Shown here piece by piece: positions 6,974 to 13,720 of a stretch of 13,720 nt of DNA. This DNA is from JBKBXU01 sp046313675 (GTDB lineage Bacteria > Bacteroidota > Bacteroidia > Cytophagales > Cytophagaceae). Below the pieces are notes generated by a model. That model had not been told where the DNA came from and ran no database searches. It saw only the letters and a list, made by a program, of their open reading frames with translations. The stretch is taken from NCBI GenBank assembly GCA_046313675.1, contig JBKBXU010000102.1, forward strand, positions 1 to 13,720. Reading direction: 5' to 3'. The translations under genes and the position numbers were made by a program. Every line of letters starts with the position of its first letter. Position 1 is the stretch's first letter.

Positions 6974-7822
6974 ATGATCAAATCACTATATAGATTTCTT
7001 TCTCCTAAGTTTCAAAATGTCTTTTTAGATTATAAAGTAGCATTTAAACCCAGATATGGACATGGAAAGCCCCCACATTCCCTGTTGTATAATATTATAA
7101 ATTCCAACAGGAAGATCTATGCCGATATTCTTACTGATGCTGTAAGGTATAAAGAAGTTTTTCACGCAATTCAGAAGGCTGATGCTGAAAGTGATGTAAA
7201 TCAACCGGCCTATAATAATGGTTTTCTTCCTGGTCTGGATATAATTGGTATTTATACTATGATAGCCAGAGCTAAACCCGCAACATATGTTGAAGTAGGC
7301 TCCGGCAATTCCACAAAAGTAGCCTATAAGTCCATTAAGGATAATAATCTTCAAACGAAGATTATATCAATAGATCCCTATCCCAGAGCAGAGATTGATC
7401 ATTTGGCAGATACCGTAATAAGGCAACCGTTTGAGTCAACCAATTTTGAGTTTATATTTTCTTTAAAAGAGAACGATATTTTATTTATTGATAATTCCCA
7501 TCGCATCCTGCCTAATTCAGATGCCATGGTTTTTTTTATGGAAGTTCTCCCCAAGGTTCCCAAAGGAGTGATTGTACATATTCATGACATTTACCTTCCG
7601 TACGATTATCCTCAGTTTATGTGTGACAGGGCTTATTCTGAGCAGTATGGGCTGGCCATGTTTTTGATGGCCAACAGCGATAAATACAGTACATTGCTTC
7701 CGAATTATTTCATTAGTGAAGATAAGGAACTGAGTTCAATATTGAATCCTGTCTGGGAGCATGAGAACCTACAAAATGTTGAAAAACACGGCGGTTCTTA
7801 TTGGATTATGATAAACAAATAG
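6974..7822 (+). CDS. Class I SAM-dependent methyltransferase-like protein
   Basis: A 282-residue soluble protein with a Rossmann methyltransferase core at about 85-235. The SAM-binding motif I is TYVEVGSGNSTK (104-115); ISIDPYPR (131-138) ends strand 2 with the acidic residue that usually holds the ribose; DILFIDNSHR (168-177) and VIVHIHDIYLPYDYP (199-213) are the later strands. The pattern VxVGSGxST...IDPYPR...IDxSH...HDI is that of the Methyltransf_24-like group, often associated with polysaccharide or O-methylation genes. The substrate cannot be deduced. It stands alone between the tRNA-Ser terminator and a stem-loop-rich intergenic stretch, with its own promoter box. Its proximity to the glycan locus is suggestive but not evidence of shared function. 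Confidence 0.75.
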   Translation: MIKSLYRFLSPKFQNVFLDYKVAFKPRYGHGKPPHSLLYNIINSNRKIYADILTDAVRYKEVFHAIQKADAESDVNQPAYNNGFLPGLDIIGIYTMIARAKPATYVEVGSGNSTKVAYKSIKDNNLQTKIISIDPYPRAEIDHLADTVIRQPFESTNFEFIFSLKENDILFIDNSHRILPNSDAMVFFMEVLPKVPKGVIVHIHDIYLPYDYPQFMCDRAYSEQYGLAMFLMANSDKYSTLLPNYFISEDKELSSILNPVWEHENLQNVEKHGGSYWIMINK

Positions 7823-7827
7823 TACCT

Positions 7828-7860
7828 AAAAAAAGTACCGGCTCCAAAAGGAGCCGGTAC
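7828..7860 (-). terminator. Strong hairpin with leftward T-run
   Basis: GTACCGGCTCC (7835-7845) and GGAGCCGGTAC (7850-7860) form a perfect 11-base stem with an AAAA loop. The seven A residues at 7828-7834 become a T-run only on the minus strand, so the hairpin looks like an intrinsic terminator for leftward transcription, although it begins 13 bases after the rightward methyltransferase stop. On the plus strand it is followed by AAAAG, so it would serve the methyltransferase mainly as a 3'-end stabilising hairpin. Confidence 0.6.
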
Positions 7861-7949
7861 AAAAGATCAAAAAGTGGTTAACTTAGCTAAAAAAGTTTTC
7901 TAAAAAATATTTTAGATAAGTTTCACAGGTCTAAATTAGTAAAAAAAAC

Positions 7950-7971
7950 GATGTAAAGAATACATCCTTTT
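7950..7971. terminator. Weak stem-loop in the intergenic stretch
   Basis: GATGTA (7950-7955) and TACATC (7961-7966) form a 6-base stem with loop AAGAA. Eight A residues lie just before it (7941-7948) and CTTTT follows, so it could act weakly in either direction. The rest of 7861-8011 shows no convincing ORF. Confidence 0.35.
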
Positions 7972-8011
7972 ATTTATTTTTTTGTTACTTGAACATTAAG
8001 GGTTTGTAAAG

Positions 8012-8043
8012 ACATAAAAGACACTATTTAGTGTCTTTTATGT
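8012..8043. terminator. Bidirectional terminator between methyltransferase and phosphohexomutase
   Basis: A perfect inverted repeat with 15-base arms (ACATAAAAGACACTA and its complement) around a TT centre. The AAAA and TTTT parts of the arms flank a GACAC/GTGTC core, so it can act on either strand. It lies 22 bases beyond the end of the leftward phosphohexomutase gene. Confidence 0.75.
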
Positions 8044-8065
8044 TAATGTGTTGATTATTAATATT

Positions 8066-9826
8066 TTATTTTAATTTAAGATCAGCAATTATTTTTTCAA
8101 TTTTCTCTTCAAGCTGCTGATCAACCTGATCGAAGCTTTCCCTGGAATGTAATTTTTCATTTACACTGAAATAAAATTTGATTTTTGGTTCTGTTCCGGA
8201 AGGCCTTGCAGAAACCAGCGTTCCATCTTCTGTCAGGAATTGCAATACATTTTCCTTAGGAAGACGGATCTCGGTTTTTTCTCCTGTCGTCAGATTTGTC
8301 TCGATAGACGACTTATAATCCATAAGCTTTATCAGCTTGGCTCCATTGACAGTTTTAGGAGGGTTTTCTCTAAGGTTTTTCATTATGGCCTGAATTTCTT
8401 CAGCACCTGATTTCCCTTTTTTGGTTATGGAAATAAGCTTTTCCTTATAAAAGCCATACTCAATGTACATATCCCGCATCATGTCAAATAAACTTACTCC
8501 TTTATCTTTGGCATACGCAACCATTTCGGCAATAAAGGCACAGGATGCTATGGCATCTTTATCCCGAACATCATCTCCGATCAGGTATCCGTAACTTTCT
8601 TCTCCTCCGGCAATAAATGTTTCCTTACCTTGAAGTTCCTTTATTTTAGCTGCTATGTATTTAAAACCGGTAAGGGTATTGTAGCATTTTACCCCATACT
8701 TGGATGCTATTTTTTCTATAATGTCAGACGTAACTATGGTTTTTACGATGAATTCTTTCCCACTAAGCTTGTCAGCTTCTTTCCAGGCATTTAACATATA
8801 CATTATCAAAAGACTACCTGTTTGATTTCCATTGAGTAGTTGCCATTCATTTTTATGGTTTTTTACAGCAATTCCGACACGGTCGGCATCCGGATCGGTT
8901 GCTAATACTAAATCAGCGTCTATTTCTTTAGCTTTTTTTACTGCAAGAGATAAGGCTTCGGATTCTTCAGGATTAGGATATATTACGGTAGGGAAGTTTC
9001 CATCAGGTGTAGCTTGTTCTTCTACAATTGTAACATTTTCAAAACCGAATTTTTTCAGGATTTTTGGAACCAGGGTGATGGCTGTACCATGTATTGGCGT
9101 AAATACAATCTTAAGGTCTTTTTGTCTTTTAATCGCTTCCTTTGAAACCGATAAAGAAGCAATTTTATTCAAGAAAACTTCATCTACTTCTTCTCCTATT
9201 ATTTCAATAAGGGAGTCGTTTCTTTTGTATTTTACTTCATCTATATCTTTAATTTTTTGCACCTCCGTAATGACATTTACATCATGGGGGGCAATCATTT
9301 GTGCCCCATCACTCCAGTAGGCTTTATAGCCGTTGTATTCTTTCGGGTTATGTGAAGCTGTTAGAACCACGCCACTGTGGCATTTGAAATGCCTTACAGC
9401 ATAGGATAGAGAAGGTGTAGGGCGAAGATCTTTATAAAAATATACCTTAATCCCATTAGCTGAGAATACATCTGCAGTAATTTTAGCAAAATAATCACTG
9501 TTATTGCGGTTGTCGTATGCAATGGCAACTTTTATTTGTTCATTGGGATATATGCTTTTAAGGTAATTTGAAAGACCTTGAGTCGCAGATCCAATGGTGT
9601 ATTTGTTGATGCGGTTTGAACCCACGCCCATTATTCCTCTGAGACCTCCGGTTCCAAACTCCAGATCTTTATAAAATGAATCAACTAAGTCGTCTTCTTT
9701 GTTTTCGGATATTAGTTGATTGATCTGGTCTTTGGTTTCCTGGTCATAATTTCCTTCCAGCCAAACGTTAATTTTTGCTTTGGTGGTGCTGTCAATTTTC
9801 AGGGATTCTTTCATTACACTTTCCAT
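8066..9826 (-). CDS. Phosphoglucomutase/phosphomannomutase (alpha-D-phosphohexomutase)
   Basis: A cytoplasmic enzyme interconverting hexose 6- and 1-phosphates, feeding nucleotide-sugar synthesis and so potentially the nearby glycan genes. All four family sites are present, numbered here from a possible further-upstream ATG at 9904: LTASHNP (181-187, phosphoserine 184), DPDADR (337-342, magnesium loop), GGEESYG (433-439, sugar specificity) and RPSGTEPK (567-574, phosphate-binding loop). The N-terminal FGTGGLRG (83-90) is also typical. I prefer the start at 9826 (586 residues; MESVMKESL): the 26 residues from 9904 are rich in Phe and Tyr, match no family N-terminus I know, and overlap a candidate promoter. 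ATG at 9814, preceded by GGAAAG, is equally possible. Glucose versus mannose preference cannot be decided by eye. Confidence 0.93.
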   Translation of the reverse strand: MESVMKESLKIDSTTKAKINVWLEGNYDQETKDQINQLISENKEDDLVDSFYKDLEFGTGGLRGIMGVGSNRINKYTIGSATQGLSNYLKSIYPNEQIKVAIAYDNRNNSDYFAKITADVFSANGIKVYFYKDLRPTPSLSYAVRHFKCHSGVVLTASHNPKEYNGYKAYWSDGAQMIAPHDVNVITEVQKIKDIDEVKYKRNDSLIEIIGEEVDEVFLNKIASLSVSKEAIKRQKDLKIVFTPIHGTAITLVPKILKKFGFENVTIVEEQATPDGNFPTVIYPNPEESEALSLAVKKAKEIDADLVLATDPDADRVGIAVKNHKNEWQLLNGNQTGSLLIMYMLNAWKEADKLSGKEFIVKTIVTSDIIEKIASKYGVKCYNTLTGFKYIAAKIKELQGKETFIAGGEESYGYLIGDDVRDKDAIASCAFIAEMVAYAKDKGVSLFDMMRDMYIEYGFYKEKLISITKKGKSGAEEIQAIMKNLRENPPKTVNGAKLIKLMDYKSSIETNLTTGEKTEIRLPKENVLQFLTEDGTLVSARPSGTEPKIKFYFSVNEKLHSRESFDQVDQQLEEKIEKIIADLKLK

Positions 9827-9887
9827 ATTGGGGTAAAAATTTAAGGATATAAAATTTGTGTCTGAATAATAAAAATATTTTTGGTAA

Positions 9888-9912
9888 AAACATATTTTCG
9901 GCAAATATGTTT
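9888..9912. repeat. Perfect inverted repeat upstream of phosphohexomutase
   Basis: AAACATATTT and AAATATGTTT are 10-base perfect arms with a 5-base TCGGC spacer. On the leftward strand it contains CATATTTG, one mismatch from the -7 consensus TAnnTTTG, about 76 bases before the preferred start at 9826. The size and promoter-overlapping position are those of an operator for a dimeric regulator, but no regulator is identified. Confidence 0.4.
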
Positions 9913-10014
9913 AGGCTTTTTACGTGAAATTCTATCAAAGAGTTAGATTTTACCGAAGTTTATGGAATTCCTGAAAATACTAAAAAAACTTTTCCTATTT
10001 GAAGTTAGAAAACC

Positions 10015-10022
10015 TATTTTTG
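10015..10022 (+). promoter_or_regulatory. Candidate -7 box of the 140-residue hypothetical gene
   Basis: TATTTTTG matches TAnnTTTG exactly and is followed by CTTAC; transcription would begin near 10029, giving a leader of about 22 bases to the ATG. A TTTG at 9998-10001 is only 13 bases upstream, too close for a normal -33 element. Confidence 0.5.
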
Positions 10023-10050
10023 CTTACTTGAAGTTTTAAATTTACATACT

Positions 10051-10473
10051 ATGAGCCTTACATCCTTGGAGAAAGAGCTTACTCAGTTGATTCTTAAAAA
10101 AAATGAATTAGCAAAATTGAGTTACAGCGACAAAAAATATGACGAGTTGGAAGATGAAATCCATGATATGGAGGATGATTTTTTAGAAAAACATGGAGAA
10201 GAGCTTGATGGCATTCTTGAATCCGTTCATGATGAAGTTTGCCCTGAATCAGATCTTCTGCTGCCTACAGCTTACCTTGCTAACAAATATGTCATAAAAG
10301 GAAAAAAATCAGATGGTTCTCCTGAATTTGATGTAGAAGGAGATGAGGGCGTATTTGTAGAAACAGAGGAGCATCCGGGAAGGGATACCCGTCTGGTACT
10401 TATTCCAAACCCTTTAAGAGTAATTCTGACAATTGACGAAAAAGAGAAGCATATTGTATGGGAAGCTAAATAA
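10051..10473 (+). CDS. Conserved hypothetical acidic protein of Bacteroidetes type
   Basis: A 140-residue soluble protein of unknown function. The first half (about 1-62) is strongly charged and looks like a helical hairpin or coiled coil (ELTQLILKKNELAKL, then KYDELEDEIHDMEDDFLEKH). The second half (about 70-140) is a compact alternating-hydrophobic domain with LLLPTAYLANKY (69-80), GVFVETEEHPGRDTRLVLIP (99-118) and a final IVWEAK. There is no signal peptide, membrane helix or catalytic motif that I recognise. I believe similar proteins occur across Bacteroidetes, but this is memory only. It has its own promoter box and is a single-gene unit converging on trpS, with a hairpin over its stop codon. 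Coding is supported by the well-formed acidic composition, promoter and compact flanks. Confidence 0.8.
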   Translation: MSLTSLEKELTQLILKKNELAKLSYSDKKYDELEDEIHDMEDDFLEKHGEELDGILESVHDEVCPESDLLLPTAYLANKYVIKGKKSDGSPEFDVEGDEGVFVETEEHPGRDTRLVLIPNPLRVILTIDEKEKHIVWEAK

Positions 10474-10482
10474 GCTTCCCAT
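10458..10482. terminator. Hairpin over the stop codon between convergent genes
   Basis: ATGGGAAGCT (10458-10467) and AGCTTCCCAT (10473-10482) are perfect 10-base arms with a 5-base AAATA centre. The stem includes the last codons and TAA stop of the hypothetical gene and ends one base before the trpS stop. Only short T tracts follow on either strand, so terminator strength is uncertain. Confidence 0.5.
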
Positions 10483-10483
10483 T

Positions 10484-11452
10484 TCAAAAGCCTACTTTTT
10501 TCTTTACTCTTTGAAGAACCTCAGAAGCAATGGCCCTGGCTTTCTGCGCACCTTTTTTCAAATGCCCCTCGAGATCTGAGGGATTATTTATGAAATGAGC
10601 GAAAATCTCTCTTTCTGTCTTATACTTTACTAAAATCAAGTCAAGCAACTCCTTTTTTGCATGGCCATATCCAAAGTTTCCGGCTAAATATTTTTCCCTT
10701 AGTTCAGAATTTTGTTGTGGTGTTGCCAGCAGGGTATATAATTTGTACACATTACAAGTGTCAGGGTTTTTAGGCTCTTCCAAAGGTGTACTATCGGTAA
10801 TTATTGACATTACCACCTTTTTTAACTCTTTTTCCGGCAAGAAAATATCAATGTAGTTATTATATGATTTGCTCATTTTCTGCCCGTCAATGCCTGGAAT
10901 GGTCATAAGTTTCTCATCAATACGAGCATCAGGTAATACAAATGTTTCGCCGTGAATGTGATTGAAGGTACTGGCAATATCCCTAGTCATCTCCAGGTGT
11001 TGAAGCTGATCTTTCCCTACAGGAACTAAATTGGCATCATATAGAAGTATATCGGCTGCCATCAATACCGGATAGGTAAAAAGTCCGGCATTAACATCTG
11101 AAAGCCTTTCCGATTTATCTTTAAAAGAATGCGCATTGGCCAACATCGGAAAAGGGGTATAGCAGTTAAGTATCCAGGCGAGTTCACAAACTTCAGGCAC
11201 ATCTGATTGCCTGTAAAATATATTTTTTTCCGGATCAAATCCGAAAGCCAGCCATGCTGCAGCTATAGAATAAGTGTTGGATTTTCTCGTTTCACCATCT
11301 TTTATGGTAGTCATTGAATGAAGGTCTGCAATAAAAAACAGTGATTCGTTACCACTGGTTTTTGAAAGCTCGATGGCCGGTATGATGGCACCTAATAAAT
11401 TGCCCAAATGTGGCCTTCCTGAACTTTGGATCCCTGTAAGTATTCTTGCCAT
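10484..11452 (-). CDS. trpS: Tryptophanyl-tRNA synthetase
   Basis: A 322-residue class Ic aminoacyl-tRNA synthetase of normal bacterial length, charging tRNA-Trp in the cytoplasm. The ATP-binding signatures are intact: the HIGH-type PHLGN (14-18) after TGIQSSGR (6-13), and KMSKS (192-196). The tryptophan-pocket segments FFIADLHSMT (39-48) and LMAADILLYDANLVPVGKDQ (130-149) are as in other bacterial TrpS. The C-terminal helical domain ends in KGAQKARAIASEVLQRVKKK. The start is clear because MARILTGIQSSG is the usual N-terminus. A near-match -7 box (TAATGTTG leftward, 11486-11493, one mismatch) lies 33 bases upstream. I see no T-box or tryptophan leader. Its 3' end converges on the 140-residue hypothetical gene with a 10-base gap. 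Confidence 0.97.
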   Translation of the reverse strand: MARILTGIQSSGRPHLGNLLGAIIPAIELSKTSGNESLFFIADLHSMTTIKDGETRKSNTYSIAAAWLAFGFDPEKNIFYRQSDVPEVCELAWILNCYTPFPMLANAHSFKDKSERLSDVNAGLFTYPVLMAADILLYDANLVPVGKDQLQHLEMTRDIASTFNHIHGETFVLPDARIDEKLMTIPGIDGQKMSKSYNNYIDIFLPEKELKKVVMSIITDSTPLEEPKNPDTCNVYKLYTLLATPQQNSELREKYLAGNFGYGHAKKELLDLILVKYKTEREIFAHFINNPSDLEGHLKKGAQKARAIASEVLQRVKKKVGF

Positions 11453-11572
11453 TTTATATTTTCCGTTATTATTTTATTACATTTACAACATTAATTAATT
11501 TTTTTTATTCTTCAGCAGAATTTTTTCGTTACTAGATAAGATATATCATAAAAACAGATTAACACTAAAATC

Positions 11573-12664
11573 ATGAAAACCCTTAGGAGATATTTTTTGG
11601 TATTACTTGTGGTGAATTTTACTATAATAACAGGTTTTGCCCAGTCAGGTGGGAAAATTCAATTTGAAGAAAATACCTTCAATTTTGGAAATATTAAAGA
11701 GGAAGAAGGTCCGGTTACTCATGAATTTTCTTTTAAAAATGTTGGTGACGAGCCTATAGCAATTACAAATGTCCGGGCTTCTTGTGGTTGTACCACTCCA
11801 GGCTGGACTAAAGAGGCCATCGCACCCGGCGAAACAGGGTACATCAAAGCACAGTATAACCCTAATAACCGCCCCGGATCTTTTCATAAGTCATTAACTG
11901 TAACAACAGACGGAGAACCTGCCAGTGTGGTTTTGTTTATTTCCGGTCTAGTGATGCCAAAACAACGAACACCAAAAGAAGAATTTCCTAAAAAAATAGG
12001 TGGTATTCGTGTTGCAAACGATAAGATTGATCTCGGAAGAATCACAACAAAAGACTCGGTTACCAAAGAATTTAAAATATTTAACGACAGCGAAAAAACG
12101 CTGGTTATATCCCCAAAAGTCACTGCACCTAAGCATATTTCAGTTACGGTAGAATCTGGTTCTATTGAACCTAATAAAGCCGGTACAATTAAGTTTACTT
12201 ATAATCCAACTAAGAAGGCAGATTTTGGAGATGTAACTGATCAGATTATAATAGAGACAAATGAAACGGAAGAGAATAAAAAGATTTTTATTATTAAGGC
12301 TTCTGTTGCGGAGTTTTTTCCGCCAATGACCGATCAGGAATTAGCAAATGCCCCTAAGGCAGAATTAGATAAGGTAGAAATTGATTTAGGGAAAGTGAAA
12401 GCCGGGAGTGTTCAAAAAACAGATGTAGAACTTAAGAATTCTGGAAAATCAGAGTTGCTGGTGAAAAAAGTTAAATCAACGGTTGCGTATATCAATGCCA
12501 ATTCTGACAAATCGAGCCTGAAGAGTGGAGGTCAATCGAAGATCAAAATTCAGTATACTGCTCCTGAAACTGCAGGGCCGGATAGTAAGGTTGTGTATAT
12601 TTACACCAACTCTCCCTCATCACCCGTACTTACTATTTTGATTAAAGCAGAAGTAGTGAAGTAA
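11573..12664 (+). CDS. Exported three-domain DUF1573 (ASH/Ig-like) protein
   Basis: A 363-residue protein with an N-terminal signal peptide (MKTLRR, hydrophobic 7-20, likely cleavage near GFAQ-S at about 24), so periplasmic or surface-located. Three beta-rich repeats of about 100 residues follow (about 28-126, 145-246, 264-362). Each opens with a D/N-F/L-G-x-I/V pattern: FNFGNIKEEEGPV, IDLGRITTKDSV, IDLGKVKAGSV. Each also contains a (F/L)K(N/I)xG/D turn and a hydrophobic closing strand. The first carries the DUF1573 hallmark RASCGCTTPGW (68-78; Cys71, Cys73) and HEFSFKNVG; the other two lack the cysteines. Function is unknown; such domains usually mediate protein contacts. A strong terminator follows, so it is monocistronic. 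No clear TAnnTTTG box is visible upstream. Confidence 0.88.
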   Translation: MKTLRRYFLVLLVVNFTIITGFAQSGGKIQFEENTFNFGNIKEEEGPVTHEFSFKNVGDEPIAITNVRASCGCTTPGWTKEAIAPGETGYIKAQYNPNNRPGSFHKSLTVTTDGEPASVVLFISGLVMPKQRTPKEEFPKKIGGIRVANDKIDLGRITTKDSVTKEFKIFNDSEKTLVISPKVTAPKHISVTVESGSIEPNKAGTIKFTYNPTKKADFGDVTDQIIIETNETEENKKIFIIKASVAEFFPPMTDQELANAPKAELDKVEIDLGKVKAGSVQKTDVELKNSGKSELLVKKVKSTVAYINANSDKSSLKSGGQSKIKIQYTAPETAGPDSKVVYIYTNSPSSPVLTILIKAEVVK

Positions 12665-12684
12665 AAGTAAAAAGAGGCTATATT

Positions 12685-12726
12685 AAAAAAAGTGCATCCC
12701 GGAGAAATTTCGGGATGCACTTTTTT
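12685..12726. terminator. Strong bidirectional terminator
   Basis: GTGCATCCCG (12692-12701) pairs with CGGGATGCAC (12711-12720) around a 9-base loop, with a run of A residues before (12685-12691) and six T residues after (12721-12726). It can terminate both the DUF1573 gene and the converging acyl-CoA dehydrogenase; the T-run overlaps the stop codon of the latter. Confidence 0.92.
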
Positions 12727-13720
12727 ATTTAAATGCACTAATTCCTGTAATGTCTGCCCCTGTAATAAGTAAATGTATGTCATGAGTGCCTTCATAAGTA
12801 ATCACCGATTCCAGGTTCATCATATGGCGCATAATGGGAAATTCTCCGGTGATTCCCATACCGCCAAGTATTTGTCTTGCCTCCCTGGCTATTTTTATTG
12901 CAGTCTCTACATTGTTTCTCTTTGCCATCGAGATTTGTTGGGTGGAAGCTTTACCTTCATTCATTAAGGTGCCAAGACGCCAGGCAAGTAATTGTGCTTT
13001 TGTAATTTCAGTGATCATCTCAGCAAGTTTTTTTTGAGTTAGCTGAAATGCACCTATCGGTTTATCAAACTGTATTCTTTCCTGAGCATAGGTTAAGGCT
13101 GTGTGATAGCAGTCCATGGCGGCTCCCAAAGCCCCCCAGGCGATACCGTATCGTGCAGAATCCAGGCATCTTAACGGGCCGCTTAAGCCATCTGCATTAG
13201 GTAATATGTTTTCTTTGGGAATTTTAACATCCTGAAAAACCAGCTCTCCCGTGATACTTGCCCTAAGCGACCACTTATTATGGGTTTCGGGAGCTGTAAA
13301 TCCGGACATTCCTTTTTCAACGAGTACGCCTTTTATTCTGCCTTCGTCATTTTTAGCCCAAACTACTGCTACATCTGCTCTAGGTGAATTGCTGATCCAC
13401 ATTTTGGCGCCATTGAGAAGGTAGTGGTCACCCTTATCTTTTATAGTGGTTTTCATACTGGCCGGATCGGAACCGTGATCAGGTTCTGTAAGTCCAAAGC
13501 AGCCTAAAAACTCCCCGGAAGCCAGTTTTGGTAAAAATTTCTTTTTCTGTTCTTCTGACCCGTATTTGTAAATAGGGAACATTACCAAAGATCCTTGCAC
13601 AGAAGCCGTCGATCTCATGCCGGAATCCCCTCGCTCAATTTCCTGCATCATGAGGCCATAGGAAATATAATCTAAACCACCACCACCATACTCCGTAGGG
13701 ATGGTGGGGCCAAAGGCACC
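12725..13720 (-). CDS. Acyl-CoA dehydrogenase of glutaryl-CoA dehydrogenase type (5'-truncated by window edge)
   Basis: The frame is open from 13720, so the gene runs off the window; the ATG at 13651 is internal. The 331 visible residues cover most of the FAD-dependent acyl-CoA dehydrogenase fold. Visible signatures are PTEYGGGGLDYI in the first 20 residues, LGCFGLTEPDHGSDP and WISNSP (flavin and acyl contacts), RYGIAWGALGA, QKKLAEMITEITKAQL, ILGGMGITGEFPIMRHMMNL and YEGTHDIH with the catalytic Glu at visible residue 310. The sequence follows human GCDH almost segment by segment, including the Arg in GMRSTASVQGS (residue 36), which in GCDH contacts the substrate carboxylate. The likely reaction is oxidative decarboxylation of glutaryl-CoA to crotonyl-CoA in lysine and tryptophan breakdown. 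About 60 N-terminal residues are missing. A related short-chain enzyme remains possible. Confidence 0.88.
   Translation of the reverse strand, partial: GAFGPTIPTEYGGGGLDYISYGLMMQEIERGDSGMRSTASVQGSLVMFPIYKYGSEEQKKKFLPKLASGEFLGCFGLTEPDHGSDPASMKTTIKDKGDHYLLNGAKMWISNSPRADVAVVWAKNDEGRIKGVLVEKGMSGFTAPETHNKWSLRASITGELVFQDVKIPKENILPNADGLSGPLRCLDSARYGIAWGALGAAMDCYHTALTYAQERIQFDKPIGAFQLTQKKLAEMITEITKAQLLAWRLGTLMNEGKASTQQISMAKRNNVETAIKIAREARQILGGMGITGEFPIMRHMMNLESVITYEGTHDIHLLITGADITGISAFK

Noticed and set aside
8832..9320. A 162-residue rightward open frame inside the phosphohexomutase gene
   Set aside because: Antisense to an intact, motif-complete enzyme; Ser-rich low-information translation with no family resemblance.
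9827..9904. Extension of phosphohexomutase to the ATG at 9904
   Set aside because: The 26 extra residues do not look like the family N-terminus, and the DNA contains a 10-base-arm inverted repeat and a near-consensus promoter box.
11453..11572. A tryptophan-responsive T-box or leader peptide ahead of trpS
   Set aside because: The gap is short and AT-rich with no T-box core, no tandem Trp codons and no terminator hairpin before the start.

Overview
The window looks like a chromosomal segment of a Bacteroidota member, most likely a flavobacterium. It is AT-rich, several genes are preceded by a TAnnTTTG box (the Bacteroidetes -7 element), Shine-Dalgarno sequences are mostly absent, the tRNA gene does not encode its CCA end, and the gene content (a multi-domain DUF1573 exported protein, a two-membrane-span Wzz protein without a kinase domain, a small acidic Bacteroidetes-type hypothetical) fits that phylum. 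These are family-level recognitions by eye, not database results.

Region 1 (1-5907) is a surface-glycan locus built around a divergent promoter region at about 2585-2690. Leftward run a Wzz-like chain-length regulator and an O-antigen polymerase/ligase-like Wzy protein, overlapping by 4 bases. Rightward run a Wzx-type flippase, a NodB-fold deacetylase and a membrane-anchored GT2 glycosyltransferase; the last two also overlap by 4 bases. No initiating sugar-phosphate transferase or outer-membrane export protein is visible, so the locus must extend beyond the left edge or borrow these functions. The flippase is the oddest gene: its family-conserved first membrane segment lies upstream of the first ATG, in an open frame that contains no ATG, GTG or TTG, so it must start at a rare codon, have lost its start, or carry a sequence error.

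Region 2 (5908-8065) holds a TatD-family metallohydrolase, a tRNA-Ser(GGA) with its own strong terminator, and a class I methyltransferase with its own promoter box, followed by an intergenic stretch with three stem-loops.

Region 3 (8066-13720) is mainly housekeeping: a phosphohexomutase (leftward) that could supply sugar-1-phosphates to the glycan locus, a 140-residue conserved hypothetical protein (rightward), tryptophanyl-tRNA synthetase (leftward), a secreted three-domain DUF1573 protein (rightward), and a glutaryl-CoA-dehydrogenase-type acyl-CoA dehydrogenase (leftward) cut by the right edge. Convergent pairs are separated by compact hairpins, some overlapping stop codons.

I found no CRISPR array, insertion sequence, phage module or toxin-antitoxin pair. 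The most notable observations are the start-less flippase and the translationally coupled deacetylase/GT2 pair, which resembles lipid-linked amino-sugar systems.
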